Shown here: positions 13,543 through 20,849 of the stretch, piece by piece
How positions within the stretch are numbered: the first letter of the stretch is position 1
Layout: the number at the start of each line of letters is the position of its first letter
Program-made: the position numbers and the translations under genes
Notes under the pieces: model-generated
What the model was told of the DNA's origin: nothing
The model's database searches: none
The model's input: only the letters and a program-made list of their open reading frames with translations
Origin: Gemmatimonadota bacterium
GTDB lineage: Bacteria; Latescibacterota; UBA2968; UBA8231
Assembly: GCA_002712305.1 (NCBI GenBank)
Contig: PATE01000034.1
Coordinates: 1-20,849 of the forward strand
Direction of reading: 5' to 3'
DNA length: 20,849 bases

Positions 13543-14709
13543 ATGAAACGACGAGAATTCCTGCGTGCCCTGAGCGCCGGATTGGCGGCGGCCCCCGTGG
13601 CGGCCGTGATGCACCCACCCGTACATGAAGGGTGGGGGCCGGCAGATGTGGGCATGGGAGGAGAGGGAGAGAAACGGGTGACGAAGAATTGGATCTGGCT
13701 GGGTCCCGACCCAGATGTTTCGGATGACGAATATAGTCGCCGTTTCGAACGGTTGAAGCGGGCGGGGATCGATGCGATCCTTCCCGAGATCTTCAACAAT
13801 CGGCAGGCCTTCTGGGGCAGTGAGCATCTGCCCGTGGTGGCTCCAGTGCTGGAGCGCCTGATTCCTCTTGCCCACGCAACGGACATTGAGGTGCACGCTT
13901 GGAGTCACATCATGACGTGCAATGTGCCCGACGTCATGGAGACACACCCGGAGTGGTATGATGTGAATCGGAAAGGGGAGTCGGCACGCGACAAACCGGC
14001 CTACGTCGACTACTACCGATTCATGTGTCCTTCACGACCCGGCGTACAGCAGTTCCTTCAGCAGCGCATGCGTGAACTGGCCGCCATCGATGGGCTCGAC
14101 GGCATCCATCTCGACTACATCCGCTTTCCCGATGTGATTCTCGCCGAGGCGCTGCAGCCCAAGTACGACCTGGTGCAGGACAGTGAGTTTCCCGAATACG
14201 ACTACTGCTATTGTGACGTCTGCCGAGCCGGCTTCAAGGCTGCCCATGGTCTCGATCCGCTCGTCGATCTGAAAGATCCGCCTGCCAACGAAGCGTGGTT
14301 CCAGTATCGGTGCGATCTGATCAGCCGACTCGTCAACGAAGATCTGATTCCGATCGGCCGCGCTGCAGGCAAGCAGATGACGGCTGCAGTCTTCCCGAAC
14401 TGGCGTCACGTTCGGCAAGAGTGGCACAAGTGGGAACTCGACGCTGTGCTGCCCATGCTCTACAACGGCTTCTACAACGAAGAGCTCGCCTGGGTCGGTG
14501 AGCAGTGCTCCCAGGGTATCGCCCGAATGAAAGACGTGGGGGTGAGCAAGGATCTCTACAGTGGTCTGTTTCTAGGGGACGTGCCTGCGCAGAAACTCAA
14601 CGAGGCGATCGACACATCGCTGAAAGGCGGCGCCCGAGGCGTCAGTCTCTTCGCCTTTGGTGGCCTGACCGACGGCCACGTTGAGGTCATGCAGCAACGA
14701 TTCGGCTAA
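13543..14709 (+). CDS. Tat-exported GHL10-type glycoside hydrolase-like protein
   Basis: A 388-residue protein. The N terminus MKRREFLRALSAGLAAAPVA is a Tat signal (RR then hydrophobic stretch). The rest is a TIM barrel of the glycosyl-hydrolase-like 10 (GHL10/DUF187) type: WIWLGPDP, YSRRFERLKRAGIDAILPEI, EVHAWSHIM (118-124), HPEWYDVNRKGES, YRFMCPSRPGVQQFLQQRM, and GIHLDYIRFPD (187-197) with the conserved barrel Asp191. A C-D-V-C pair (YCDVCRAGF) could bind metal. The E. coli homologue YngK and relatives bind or act on cell-wall or capsular sugars, but activity is poorly defined. It starts 33 bases after the DUF4097 gene on the same strand, so it is probably the last gene of the sigma operon, ending before a hairpin. 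Confidence 0.88.
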   Translation: MKRREFLRALSAGLAAAPVAAVMHPPVHEGWGPADVGMGGEGEKRVTKNWIWLGPDPDVSDDEYSRRFERLKRAGIDAILPEIFNNRQAFWGSEHLPVVAPVLERLIPLAHATDIEVHAWSHIMTCNVPDVMETHPEWYDVNRKGESARDKPAYVDYYRFMCPSRPGVQQFLQQRMRELAAIDGLDGIHLDYIRFPDVILAEALQPKYDLVQDSEFPEYDYCYCDVCRAGFKAAHGLDPLVDLKDPPANEAWFQYRCDLISRLVNEDLIPIGRAAGKQMTAAVFPNWRHVRQEWHKWELDAVLPMLYNGFYNEELAWVGEQCSQGIARMKDVGVSKDLYSGLFLGDVPAQKLNEAIDTSLKGGARGVSLFAFGGLTDGHVEVMQQRFG

Positions 14710-14716
14710 CCACGCG

Positions 14717-14734
14717 CCGACAGCCCCGTCGGCA
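14717..14734. terminator. Inverted repeat at convergent junction
   Basis: GCCGAC (14717-14722) and GTCGGC (14729-14734) form a perfect 6-bp stem with the loop AGCCCC, inside the 34-base gap between the GHL10 gene and the convergent amidohydrolase gene. There is no T-run on either strand. Confidence 0.4.
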
Positions 14735-14743
14735 GATCGTCCT

Positions 14744-16369
14744 CTAGTCCCAGGGACGAACGAAACATCCGGGGGTGGCACCCGTGTGGGTGCCCTCATC
14801 AACCACGGCCGTCCCGTTGACCCACACGCGTTCGATCCCAACCGACAGTTGGTGTGGGTCCTGGAAGGTCGCTCGATCTGAGACCGTGTCGGCGTCGAAC
14901 TGCACGATGTCGGCGAACATCCCTTCCCGCAGCAGCCCGCGTCGACGCAGTCCCAATCGGTCAGCGACGGCACTGGTCATCTTGCGAACGGCGTCTTCGA
15001 GTCCGATGACGCCCTGCTCTCGCACGAAGCGACCGAGCACCCGAGGATAGGTCCCGTAGCCCCGTGGGTGCACAGGGCCGAAGGGCTTCCCCCAGGCCGG
15101 ATCGTATCCCCCCGCATCGGTCGAGATCTTGATCCAGGACTGCTGCAGTTGCAGGCGCAGGTTGTCCTCCGTCATCGAGAAGTAGATCGTCGAGATCGAC
15201 TGGCGTTCCGACAGGATCAGATCACAGACCGTGTCGAACCAATGTTGACCGCGTTCAGCGGCGATCTCCGACAGCCGGCGCCCCACATACTTCTGATTCT
15301 CTTCCTTGCGGAAACCGATGGGCATCACCGCATTCTCGCCGTGTTGGGAGACCATCGCTTCCCAACGGCCATCGGGGTCGGTCACGGCAGCACGGATCTT
15401 CTCGCGCATATCCGGGTCGACGAGATTGTCATAGAGCTTGCCACCGGCTGCAGCCCACGGTGGCAACACAGAGGTGAGACCCGTGCCCGATGCCGCATAG
15501 GGGTACATGTCGGCCGTCACATCCAGCCCGTCGGCACGGGCTGTGTCGATTCGCTCGATCACACCGGGCATCTTGTCCCAGTTGTCCCGGCCCGCCGCCT
15601 TGAGGTGGTAGATCTCGACGGGTACGTCGGCGCGTAAGCCGATCTCAAAGGCCTCGTCGAGGGCATCGAAGATCTCTCCCGCTTCCGAGCGGAGATGGGT
15701 GATGTACGTGCCATCGTATTGTCCCACCACTTCGCACACGTCGACGATCTCATCCACATCGGCGTAGCAGTCCGGTGGATAGATCAGGGCGTAGGACACG
15801 CCGAAGGCACCATCCTCCATGGCCTCGGCCATGACTCTTCTCATGACCGTGCGCTCTGACGCGGTGGCGCCTCGCATGTCCATGTCCAGCCCGCAGCGGC
15901 GCAGTGTGCCACCCCCCAGATAGGAGCCCACATTCGGCGACACCCCGTGCACTTCGAAGGCCTCGAGCCAGTGAGCGAAGCGGGTCCACCGACGGGCTCT
16001 CTCCTCCCAGGCAGCGATAGGCGCGCCATACACCGACGTGCGCAAACCACCCGCATTGCGACCGACGACGGGTGCTGGCGTGAAGGCTTCGCCCATGATT
16101 TCCGTCGTGATCCCCTGGGTGATCTTGGAGACACAGCGGCCATCGATCATCAGCGGGTAGATGGAGTGGCTCTGGATATCGATGAACCCCGGACACAGGA
16201 CGGCACCGCCTGCATCCACCACCTGGATCGCCGCAGTGTGGGGAATCTTCCCTGGTGGTGTGATCGCCGCGATCGAGTCACCGGCGATGGCCACCTCGCC
16301 CGCAAACCAGGGGTTTCCACTGCCATCGATGACACGAGCGTTGTGGATGAGCGTGTCGAAGCGCGCCAT
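14744..16369 (-). CDS. D-aminoacylase-like amidohydrolase
   Basis: A 541-residue protein of the N-acyl-D-amino-acid deacylase group (amidohydrolase superfamily). It opens FDTLIHNARVIDGSGNPWF and has CPGFIDIQSHS (59-69), THLRSE (His225), EIYHLKAAG (His255), STDAG (Asp418) and VHPRGYGTYPRVLG (His434), closing with GMFADIVQFD and a VWVNGTAVVD strand typical of this group. Classical D-aminoacylase has H-x-H after PGFID and a Cys metal ligand; here the first His is Gln66 and the Cys block (NCG) reads MGEAFTPAP with Glu94. These changes are shared, as I recall, by a wide group of relatives in uncultured bacteria, so the true substrate may not be a D-amino acid. Cytoplasmic. It begins six bases after the cupin gene stop and is the last gene of the operon. 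Confidence 0.9.
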   Translation of the reverse strand: MARFDTLIHNARVIDGSGNPWFAGEVAIAGDSIAAITPPGKIPHTAAIQVVDAGGAVLCPGFIDIQSHSIYPLMIDGRCVSKITQGITTEIMGEAFTPAPVVGRNAGGLRTSVYGAPIAAWEERARRWTRFAHWLEAFEVHGVSPNVGSYLGGGTLRRCGLDMDMRGATASERTVMRRVMAEAMEDGAFGVSYALIYPPDCYADVDEIVDVCEVVGQYDGTYITHLRSEAGEIFDALDEAFEIGLRADVPVEIYHLKAAGRDNWDKMPGVIERIDTARADGLDVTADMYPYAASGTGLTSVLPPWAAAGGKLYDNLVDPDMREKIRAAVTDPDGRWEAMVSQHGENAVMPIGFRKEENQKYVGRRLSEIAAERGQHWFDTVCDLILSERQSISTIYFSMTEDNLRLQLQQSWIKISTDAGGYDPAWGKPFGPVHPRGYGTYPRVLGRFVREQGVIGLEDAVRKMTSAVADRLGLRRRGLLREGMFADIVQFDADTVSDRATFQDPHQLSVGIERVWVNGTAVVDEGTHTGATPGCFVRPWD

Positions 16370-16375
16370 GGTGCT

Positions 16376-17122
16376 TTAGCTCACGACGAGGTAGGAGAGC
16401 CAGTCATCACCACGATCGTTGAGGATCATGTGGGGTACACCCTGCGGCAGATAGACCGTGTCTCCCTCGCGCAGTGGGTGCGCATCGAATCCGGTGACCA
16501 CCGAGCCTTCTCCTTCCAACACATAGTAGATCTGTTCCTTGTCGTCGTGCTGGTGCATGTCCGACGCGCGACCCCGGGACACGGCCTGACGAGCCAGATA
16601 GTAGAACGACAGCAGGCAGGGTTGAGGGGTCACGGGCTCCTCTTCGTTGAAGCGTTCGAGGATCTGCCAGGTCGCAGCATAACCATGGGCACCGATCCCC
16701 GGTGTGGACTGCCGCCAGTTGGTCACATAGGGCTTCGACCCGCTGCCCTCGGTGCCACAGGTGATGATCAGATACTCCACCCATTCGGTGCGGTCAGCAG
16801 CGCGAAGCTGATGCTCGACCTCTGGCGGGAAGTAACAGACGGATCCCTCTCGCACCGGGTAGGTGTCGTCGCCGATGTCGACATCGGCCTCGCCGGAGAG
16901 TATGTAGTAGTACTGTTCGGCGTTGGTGTGCGCATGGCGGTCGCCGTCCTTGCCGCCCTGCAGGTCGTGACGGGCAAAGCCGCTCATGTGCTGCAAGCAC
17001 TGGTGCGGGGCTGTTTCACCGTCTTTGGGTGGCGAGAAGATGGCCCGTACGACGGCGTTGTCGTGGCCGATGTAGGGATCTGCGTCGCGCCAGTTTCGTA
17101 CAATCGCTCTCGATGTCGTCAC
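16376..17122 (-). CDS. Bicupin protein
   Basis: A 248-residue protein from a GTG, with AAAGGA eight bases upstream. Two cupin barrels are present. The first has HAHTNAEQYYYILSGEADV with metal-ligand-like H63, H65, E69 and a second-motif His104 (FPPEVEH). The second has MHQHDDKEQIYYVLEGEG with H190, H192, E196 and His231 (LPQGVPH). All ligands of a mononuclear metal site are retained in both halves. Bicupins include dioxygenases, isomerases and decarboxylases, but single-domain-like relatives near sugar operons are often isomerases or simple binding proteins, so no reaction is claimed. It is transcribed between the PhyH oxygenase gene (41-base gap) and the amidohydrolase gene. Confidence 0.88.
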   Translation of the reverse strand: MTTSRAIVRNWRDADPYIGHDNAVVRAIFSPPKDGETAPHQCLQHMSGFARHDLQGGKDGDRHAHTNAEQYYYILSGEADVDIGDDTYPVREGSVCYFPPEVEHQLRAADRTEWVEYLIITCGTEGSGSKPYVTNWRQSTPGIGAHGYAATWQILERFNEEEPVTPQPCLLSFYYLARQAVSRGRASDMHQHDDKEQIYYVLEGEGSVVTGFDAHPLREGDTVYLPQGVPHMILNDRGDDWLSYLVVS

Positions 17123-17163
17123 GGTTTTTCCTTTCGAGGGGACGTGCTGATCATGATTGATTG

Positions 17164-18117
17164 TTAGGTGTCGGTGCCAGCGTCGCTCGGTCCGTAGAGT
17201 AGCTCACGCTGTTGTCGGGCCCACCCAGCGAGTGGGATCTCATCATCCGTGGGGCGCCAGTAGAGGGAAACTGGGTGCACGGCGGGGTCATCTCCCGAGT
17301 AGTTGTCGAGCCCCGTGCCCAGTTCGCCGAGCAACTGCCGCTGAATGGGTGAACATCCTTCGAGGGTCTGTGCCGTCTGCCGGTCATAGTCGGACGGTCG
17401 GATCCACCGGGGGTGATACCCGTAGTAGAGGCACCGGCGTGGCTCTGACGACAGATTGGGTCGCAATGCGTGTAACAATGCCGTGCGCCAGATCAGTGCA
17501 GCGCCTGGCTTCACCCTGACGGGCACAATGTCGTCGGCATCGATGAGATGGCGGCCGTCCGTATCGCGTGGCTGCGCACGTCGGTGACTGCCTCGCACGA
17601 CACAGATTTCACCCTGATCGCCCTTCGACAGATCCGTCAGATACAGACCGACCTTCATCTCCATGAAAGGCACGACGCCATCTACGAGGGGCCACCCATA
17701 GTTGGGGCCATCGGAATGCCAGGGAAAGAAAGAGTCGGGCGACCCTAGCTCGTGTTCAGCGGCGCTGGTCGGTTGCGGCGGTCGCACGTCTGCATGGGAC
17801 GTGCGCAGCTGGATGTTGCTTCCCATGACGTCGACGACGTAGGGGAGGATTCGCGGATGGTCGATCAGATCTCGGAACCGTCGGTCCAGAGACACGACAT
17901 TGCGCATCTGAAAGGCCTCATCCGCAGCCAGATCGCGATCGCGTACAAACCCTCGATACCGTTCATCCACCAGGTCGAGGAGGGTCGAGACCTCCTCGGA
18001 GGTTAGCAGATCCTCGACGATGAAGAAGCCCTCTTCATCGAACTGTCGTCGCTGTTCGGCGGTCAGGGCCAGGGGCCGCTCGACATCGACGTCGCTGGGT
18101 GGAGAGGGCGTGGTCAC
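17164..18117 (-). CDS. Phytanoyl-CoA dioxygenase (PhyH) family protein
   Basis: A 317-residue protein from GTG. It starts with the usual helix ALTAEQRRQFDEEGFFIVEDLL. The iron-binding facial triad is visible as His134-x-Asp136 in FFPWHSDGPNYG and His216 in TALLHALRPN, followed by Arg227 (SEPRRCLYYGY), the likely 2-oxoglutarate anchor. GDQGEICVVRGSH is the conserved strand before the distal His. PhyH proteins are Fe(II)/2-oxoglutarate oxygenases that hydroxylate or otherwise oxidise small molecules; the substrate is unknown. The start codon overlaps the upstream oxidoreductase stop as GTGA (18114-18117), so translation is coupled. This fits a step on the same substrate as the neighbouring enzymes. 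Confidence 0.93.
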   Translation of the reverse strand: MTTPSPPSDVDVERPLALTAEQRRQFDEEGFFIVEDLLTSEEVSTLLDLVDERYRGFVRDRDLAADEAFQMRNVVSLDRRFRDLIDHPRILPYVVDVMGSNIQLRTSHADVRPPQPTSAAEHELGSPDSFFPWHSDGPNYGWPLVDGVVPFMEMKVGLYLTDLSKGDQGEICVVRGSHRRAQPRDTDGRHLIDADDIVPVRVKPGAALIWRTALLHALRPNLSSEPRRCLYYGYHPRWIRPSDYDRQTAQTLEGCSPIQRQLLGELGTGLDNYSGDDPAVHPVSLYWRPTDDEIPLAGWARQQRELLYGPSDAGTDT

Positions 18118-19145
18118 GACGCGCTGGGGCCGATCGAACCGTCAGCGAGCATCGCCAACAGCGCCGAATCATCGGTTTCGAGGGGCAGTTGGATTCGGCA
18201 GCGACGACGGGATGATTCGTAGGTGGCGAAGATCAATTCCGTCGCCGCCAGGGCCTTGCGACTACTCAATTCCGGTTCGGTTCCACTATCGAGGCACGCA
18301 AGCAGATCACTGCAACTGGCAATCGTATGCTCTGCATCGGGCACGCCCTGTGTAAAGGCAGGCGACTCCCAACCTGAGCCGCGCCACAGTCGCAACGGAC
18401 TCTCAGGGTCTCGCAAGTGCAGTTCGACGATTCCTTCACTGCCGATCAGTCGAATATGCAGCCCGTCGTCTGATGCATCCCCGGTCGTGACAAGACCTTC
18501 GACGCCATTGGTGAACCGAAACCAGCTCAGCCCGCTGGTCTCCAACGGCACATCAAAGACCTTCCGGTCCTCGGCGACCTCGATCTGTCCCATGACCCAC
18601 TCGACGGAGGACTCTTCGTTGTAGAAGAAGCAGATGTCGAACCAGTGGGTTCCCCAGTCGAAGAGATTGGGACAGGTCGCTTCGATTCGACGCAAGTCGC
18701 CAATCGCTCCGTCACGAAGCAGATCCCGGGCCGTCAAGAATGTGTGGCCGAAGCGGCGCTGATGGCATAACGTGAGCACCACGCCGGCCTGCTGGCAGGC
18801 ATCGTGGATCGCACGGGCATCGCCCCATGTGGGGGCCATCGGCTTCTCCGAGTGAATCGCCTGAACACCCGACGGCGCCGCAGCCTCGATCATCTCACGA
18901 TGCATGCCCGTCCACGTACACACGCTGACGATATCCAGCGACTCCGCCTTCAACATCTCTCCGTAGTCGGTATAACGACGCAGGTCGCCGAAACGTTCGC
19001 AGAATTCATCCCTCGACGCCTCGACGGGATCTGCACAGGCCACCAGTTGGCTGCGTTCGTCGTGCTGCCAACCTTCGGCGTGAGCTCGCCCGCGACCTCC
19101 ACAGCCGATGACGGCCACATTGCGCGCTGTCGTGCTGCTATTCAT
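18114..19145 (-). CDS. Gfo/Idh/MocA-family oxidoreductase
   Basis: A 343-residue protein; the ATG at 19145 is chosen because GAGG lies seven bases upstream and the Rossmann fold follows at once, while the longer in-frame ORF adds 56 Arg-rich residues of no domain. The NAD(P)-binding site is NVAVIGCGGRGRAHAEGW (G14-x-G16-x2-G19). The conserved EKPMA (100-104) holds Lys101. WGTHWFDICFF (164-174) has His167 and Asp170, the usual active-site helix residues. Family members oxidise or reduce a sugar, inositol or related hydroxyl; the exact substrate cannot be read from sequence. The gene follows the sulfatase by 28 bases and overlaps the PhyH gene. Confidence 0.93.
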   Translation of the reverse strand: MNSSTTARNVAVIGCGGRGRAHAEGWQHDERSQLVACADPVEASRDEFCERFGDLRRYTDYGEMLKAESLDIVSVCTWTGMHREMIEAAAPSGVQAIHSEKPMAPTWGDARAIHDACQQAGVVLTLCHQRRFGHTFLTARDLLRDGAIGDLRRIEATCPNLFDWGTHWFDICFFYNEESSVEWVMGQIEVAEDRKVFDVPLETSGLSWFRFTNGVEGLVTTGDASDDGLHIRLIGSEGIVELHLRDPESPLRLWRGSGWESPAFTQGVPDAEHTIASCSDLLACLDSGTEPELSSRKALAATELIFATYESSRRRCRIQLPLETDDSALLAMLADGSIGPSAS

Positions 19146-19173
19146 CCATCTTCCTCTGATTCGCCAGCGCCGA

Positions 19174-20601
19174 CTACGCGACAACTGGTGGTGGTTCCCA
19201 CGTGGGATTCGGTGCGGGAATCTTCGCGGCGACGGATTCACGCCAGGCCGCCAACTGGTTGTGCAAGTCAGCCGCGATGGCGGGTTCGGCGTCGAGTCGA
19301 TCGTCGTCCTCACCGATGTCGAGTCGCAGGTTGTACAGTTCGCGTCGGCCGTCGTCGAAAAACTCGATCAACTTCCAGTCGCCGCTGCGGATCGACGAAC
19401 CCGGCGTGCCGCCCTGATTCCCGTAGTGGGGATAGTGCCAGAAGATCGAAGCGCGTTCCAACTCTCCTCGTCTGTGAAGCAGGGGACCGAGGCTCTCGCC
19501 ATCCACATGCTGGTCGGGCAGGGCAGGCAGTCCGGCCACCTCCAGCAACGTGGGGTAGATGTCGGGGCTCGTGATCGGCGTGTCACAGACGCTACCCGCC
19601 TCGATCCTGCCCGGCCAGCTGACGAACAACGGTTCACGAGTACCACCTTCGTACATCCAGCCTTTGCCTTCTGCCAGAGGCGCATTGCACGTGGGCGACC
19701 CCTCCGATGTGGCCAGACCGCCATTGTCCGAGGTGAACAGGATCATCGTGTCGTCAGCGTGGCCCGTGGCGTCGAGGGTGTCGAGGACGCGGCCGATGTT
19801 CTCGTCGAGACTGTCGATCATCGCCGCATACACCGGGTCAGACTGAAGCAGTCGTCGGCGCACATGCTGGTCCTTCTTGTGCTCGCAGGGGTGGAATTCA
19901 TCCTCTGAGAACGTCTCGAGCTGGTCGAGGCCGAGATCGCGTACCTTCTGTTCGTAGCGTGCGATCCGGTCGGCCTTGGCCTGAATCGGCGTATGCACAC
20001 TGTAATACCACAGGTTCAGGAAGAAGGGCTGCTCGTCGCCGGCGCCCGTGATCAGCTCGACCACGTGATCGGTGAGATAGTCGGTGAGATAGGTCCCGTC
20101 GGGCACGTCGGCATCCACGAGAGGATCGATCGACCAGGGACTGAAATACCCACCCCTTCCGGGAGATCCCATGTGGTAGCCGCCAATATTGACGTCAAAC
20201 CCGTGATCCTGCGGCAGATGGCCTTCGCCACCCAGGTGCCATTTGCCCACGTGCCAGGTCTGATATCCTCCCTCGCGCATCGCCGAGGCCAGCGAATGCT
20301 CCGATGACGGGAGCTCCTTCAGATACGGCACATCGATGACGGCGCCCCGAGCTGGGTGGACATGTCCGTTCCAATCGATCCAGTCCGTGATCCCCACCGT
20401 GGCCGGATACTTGCCGGTGAGCAGGCTCGCTCTGGTGGGCGAACAGACGGGACACGCAGCATAGGCGTCGGTGAAGCGCATCCCAGAGCGACACAACCGA
20501 TCGATGTTCGGCGTTTCGTAGAAGCTGCTTCCGTAGCAGCCGAGATCCTTCCATCCCATGTCGTCGATGAGGATGAGGATGATATTTGGGCGTTTGGCCA
20601 C
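19174..20601 (-). CDS. Sulfatase, formylglycine-type, without signal peptide
   Basis: A 475-residue protein from GTG with AGGAG seven bases upstream. NIILILIDDMGW holds the metal-binding Asp13/Asp14. The signature VCSPTRASLLTG carries Cys53, the residue converted to formylglycine, and Arg57. HVGKWHLGG supplies Lys120 and His122, HTP His203, and FTSDNGG Asp292/Asn293, so the type I sulfatase active site is complete. The chain is shorter than many sulfatases and has no signal peptide or membrane segment, which places it in the cytoplasm unless a longer start exists. It hydrolyses a sulfate ester of a carbohydrate or other alcohol. It is the first gene of the five-gene minus operon; the maturation enzyme is not in the window. 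Confidence 0.95.
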   Translation of the reverse strand: MAKRPNIILILIDDMGWKDLGCYGSSFYETPNIDRLCRSGMRFTDAYAACPVCSPTRASLLTGKYPATVGITDWIDWNGHVHPARGAVIDVPYLKELPSSEHSLASAMREGGYQTWHVGKWHLGGEGHLPQDHGFDVNIGGYHMGSPGRGGYFSPWSIDPLVDADVPDGTYLTDYLTDHVVELITGAGDEQPFFLNLWYYSVHTPIQAKADRIARYEQKVRDLGLDQLETFSEDEFHPCEHKKDQHVRRRLLQSDPVYAAMIDSLDENIGRVLDTLDATGHADDTMILFTSDNGGLATSEGSPTCNAPLAEGKGWMYEGGTREPLFVSWPGRIEAGSVCDTPITSPDIYPTLLEVAGLPALPDQHVDGESLGPLLHRRGELERASIFWHYPHYGNQGGTPGSSIRSGDWKLIEFFDDGRRELYNLRLDIGEDDDRLDAEPAIAADLHNQLAAWRESVAAKIPAPNPTWEPPPVVA

Positions 20602-20753
20602 GTCGTGCTCCTGGTGGATGAGACGTCCAAGCGTCGTTCACCAGACCTCGGCTGGCAAGAGGGTGCACGATGTCCTGCTGTCGGCGGTCCCGTCCACTTC
20701 GTACCATCCTTGCTGATCTGGATCAACCGATACCACGACAGACCGAGACAACG

Positions 20754-20849
20754 ATGGAACTGACCGACGATCAACGCGAAGCCGTCCGACAGGTATTGCG
20801 CGGCACCACGACTCAGCAGCAGGCCTGTCAGGCGCGAGGCGTTTCTGAT
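20754..20849 (+). CDS. Helix-turn-helix protein, N-terminal fragment (partial at window edge)
   Basis: An ATG at 20754 opens MELTDDQREAVRQVLRG followed by TTTQQQACQARGVSD, and the frame runs off the right edge after 32 codons. The x-T-Q-x-x-A-C-x-x-x-G-V-S pattern is that of a helix-turn-helix, as in transposase or resolvase N termini and in small regulators. It is divergent from the sulfatase operon, with 152 bases between the starts. I see no clear promoter in that gap. It could be a regulator of the operon or the start of a mobile element; the visible part cannot decide. Confidence 0.5.
   Translation, partial: MELTDDQREAVRQVLRGTTTQQQACQARGVSD

Noticed and set aside
12790-13947. Minus-strand ORF of 385 codons opposite the DUF4097 and GHL10 genes
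   Set aside because: It spans two clear plus-strand genes and their gap, and its composition is shadow-like.
15947-17167. Plus-strand ORF of 406 codons opposite the cupin and amidohydrolase genes
   Set aside because: Both cupin motifs and the amidohydrolase motifs are on the minus strand; the ORF has no recognisable motif.
185-17942. GCGATCGC octamer at 185, 1641, 7338 and 17935 as a HIP1-like repeat
   Set aside because: Four copies are only a little above a rough expectation for this GC content and three of them are in coding sequence.
19146-19313. 56-codon N-terminal extension of the Gfo/Idh gene
   Set aside because: Arg/Pro/Ser-rich with no domain, overlaps the sulfatase end, and a good ribosome site precedes ATG 19145.

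Overview
The window is about 20.8 kb of GC-rich bacterial chromosome with dense coding on both strands. I see no rRNA, tRNA, CRISPR array or recognisable insertion sequence. The gene mix is Ku-dependent end joining, a cytosolic-type sulfatase, a PhyH oxygenase, a Gfo/Idh oxidoreductase, cupins, a D-aminoacylase-like hydrolase, a GxDLY/SGNH hydrolase and rhamnogalacturonan-lyase-like propellers. That mix suits a free-living heterotroph that degrades complex organic matter, of the kind found among uncultured Latescibacterota, Planctomycetota or related phyla. The lineage is an inference from gene content; nothing here fixes it.

Layout, left to right. (1) 1-2035, plus strand: the last codons of an ATP-dependent DNA ligase, then Ku with a lysine/alanine-rich tail, then a TPR protein. 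This is a bacterial NHEJ locus. (2) 2043-4234, minus strand: a two-domain protein (concanavalin-like fold plus RG-lyase-like propeller) with a possible small overlapping ORF. Its promoter region shares a symmetric TATTATA with the divergent pair YbjN-like secreted protein / membrane-anchored diheme cytochrome c (4382-5791), which ends at a clear intrinsic terminator. (3) 5866-9062: an orphan TIM-barrel-like protein, a SlyD-type FKBP isomerase, an EamA transporter and rpmG (ribosomal protein L33, only 53 codons). (4) 9176-11234, minus strand: a GxDLY/SGNH hydrolase, a truncated remnant resembling a DinB-family protein, and an exported redoxin. (5) 11450-14709, plus strand: an ECF sigma factor, a zinc-type anti-sigma factor, a DUF4097 exported repeat protein and a Tat-exported GHL10-type hydrolase. 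The sigma gene carries a one-base frameshift in region 4; correcting it restores the sigma-4 helix-turn-helix and an ATGA overlap with the anti-sigma gene. (6) 20601-14744, minus strand: a tight five-gene catabolic operon in the order sulfatase, Gfo/Idh dehydrogenase, PhyH dioxygenase, bicupin, D-aminoacylase-like amidohydrolase. A partial helix-turn-helix gene is divergent from it at the right edge.

The best candidates for new biology are the five-gene operon, which reads as a desulfation / oxidation / deacylation route for an unknown sulfated and probably N-acylated substrate, and the sigma/anti-sigma/DUF4097/GHL10 module with its broken or corrected sigma frame. I found no convincing defence island or mobile system. 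Every convergent gene junction in the window carries an inverted repeat, but only one has a U-tract.
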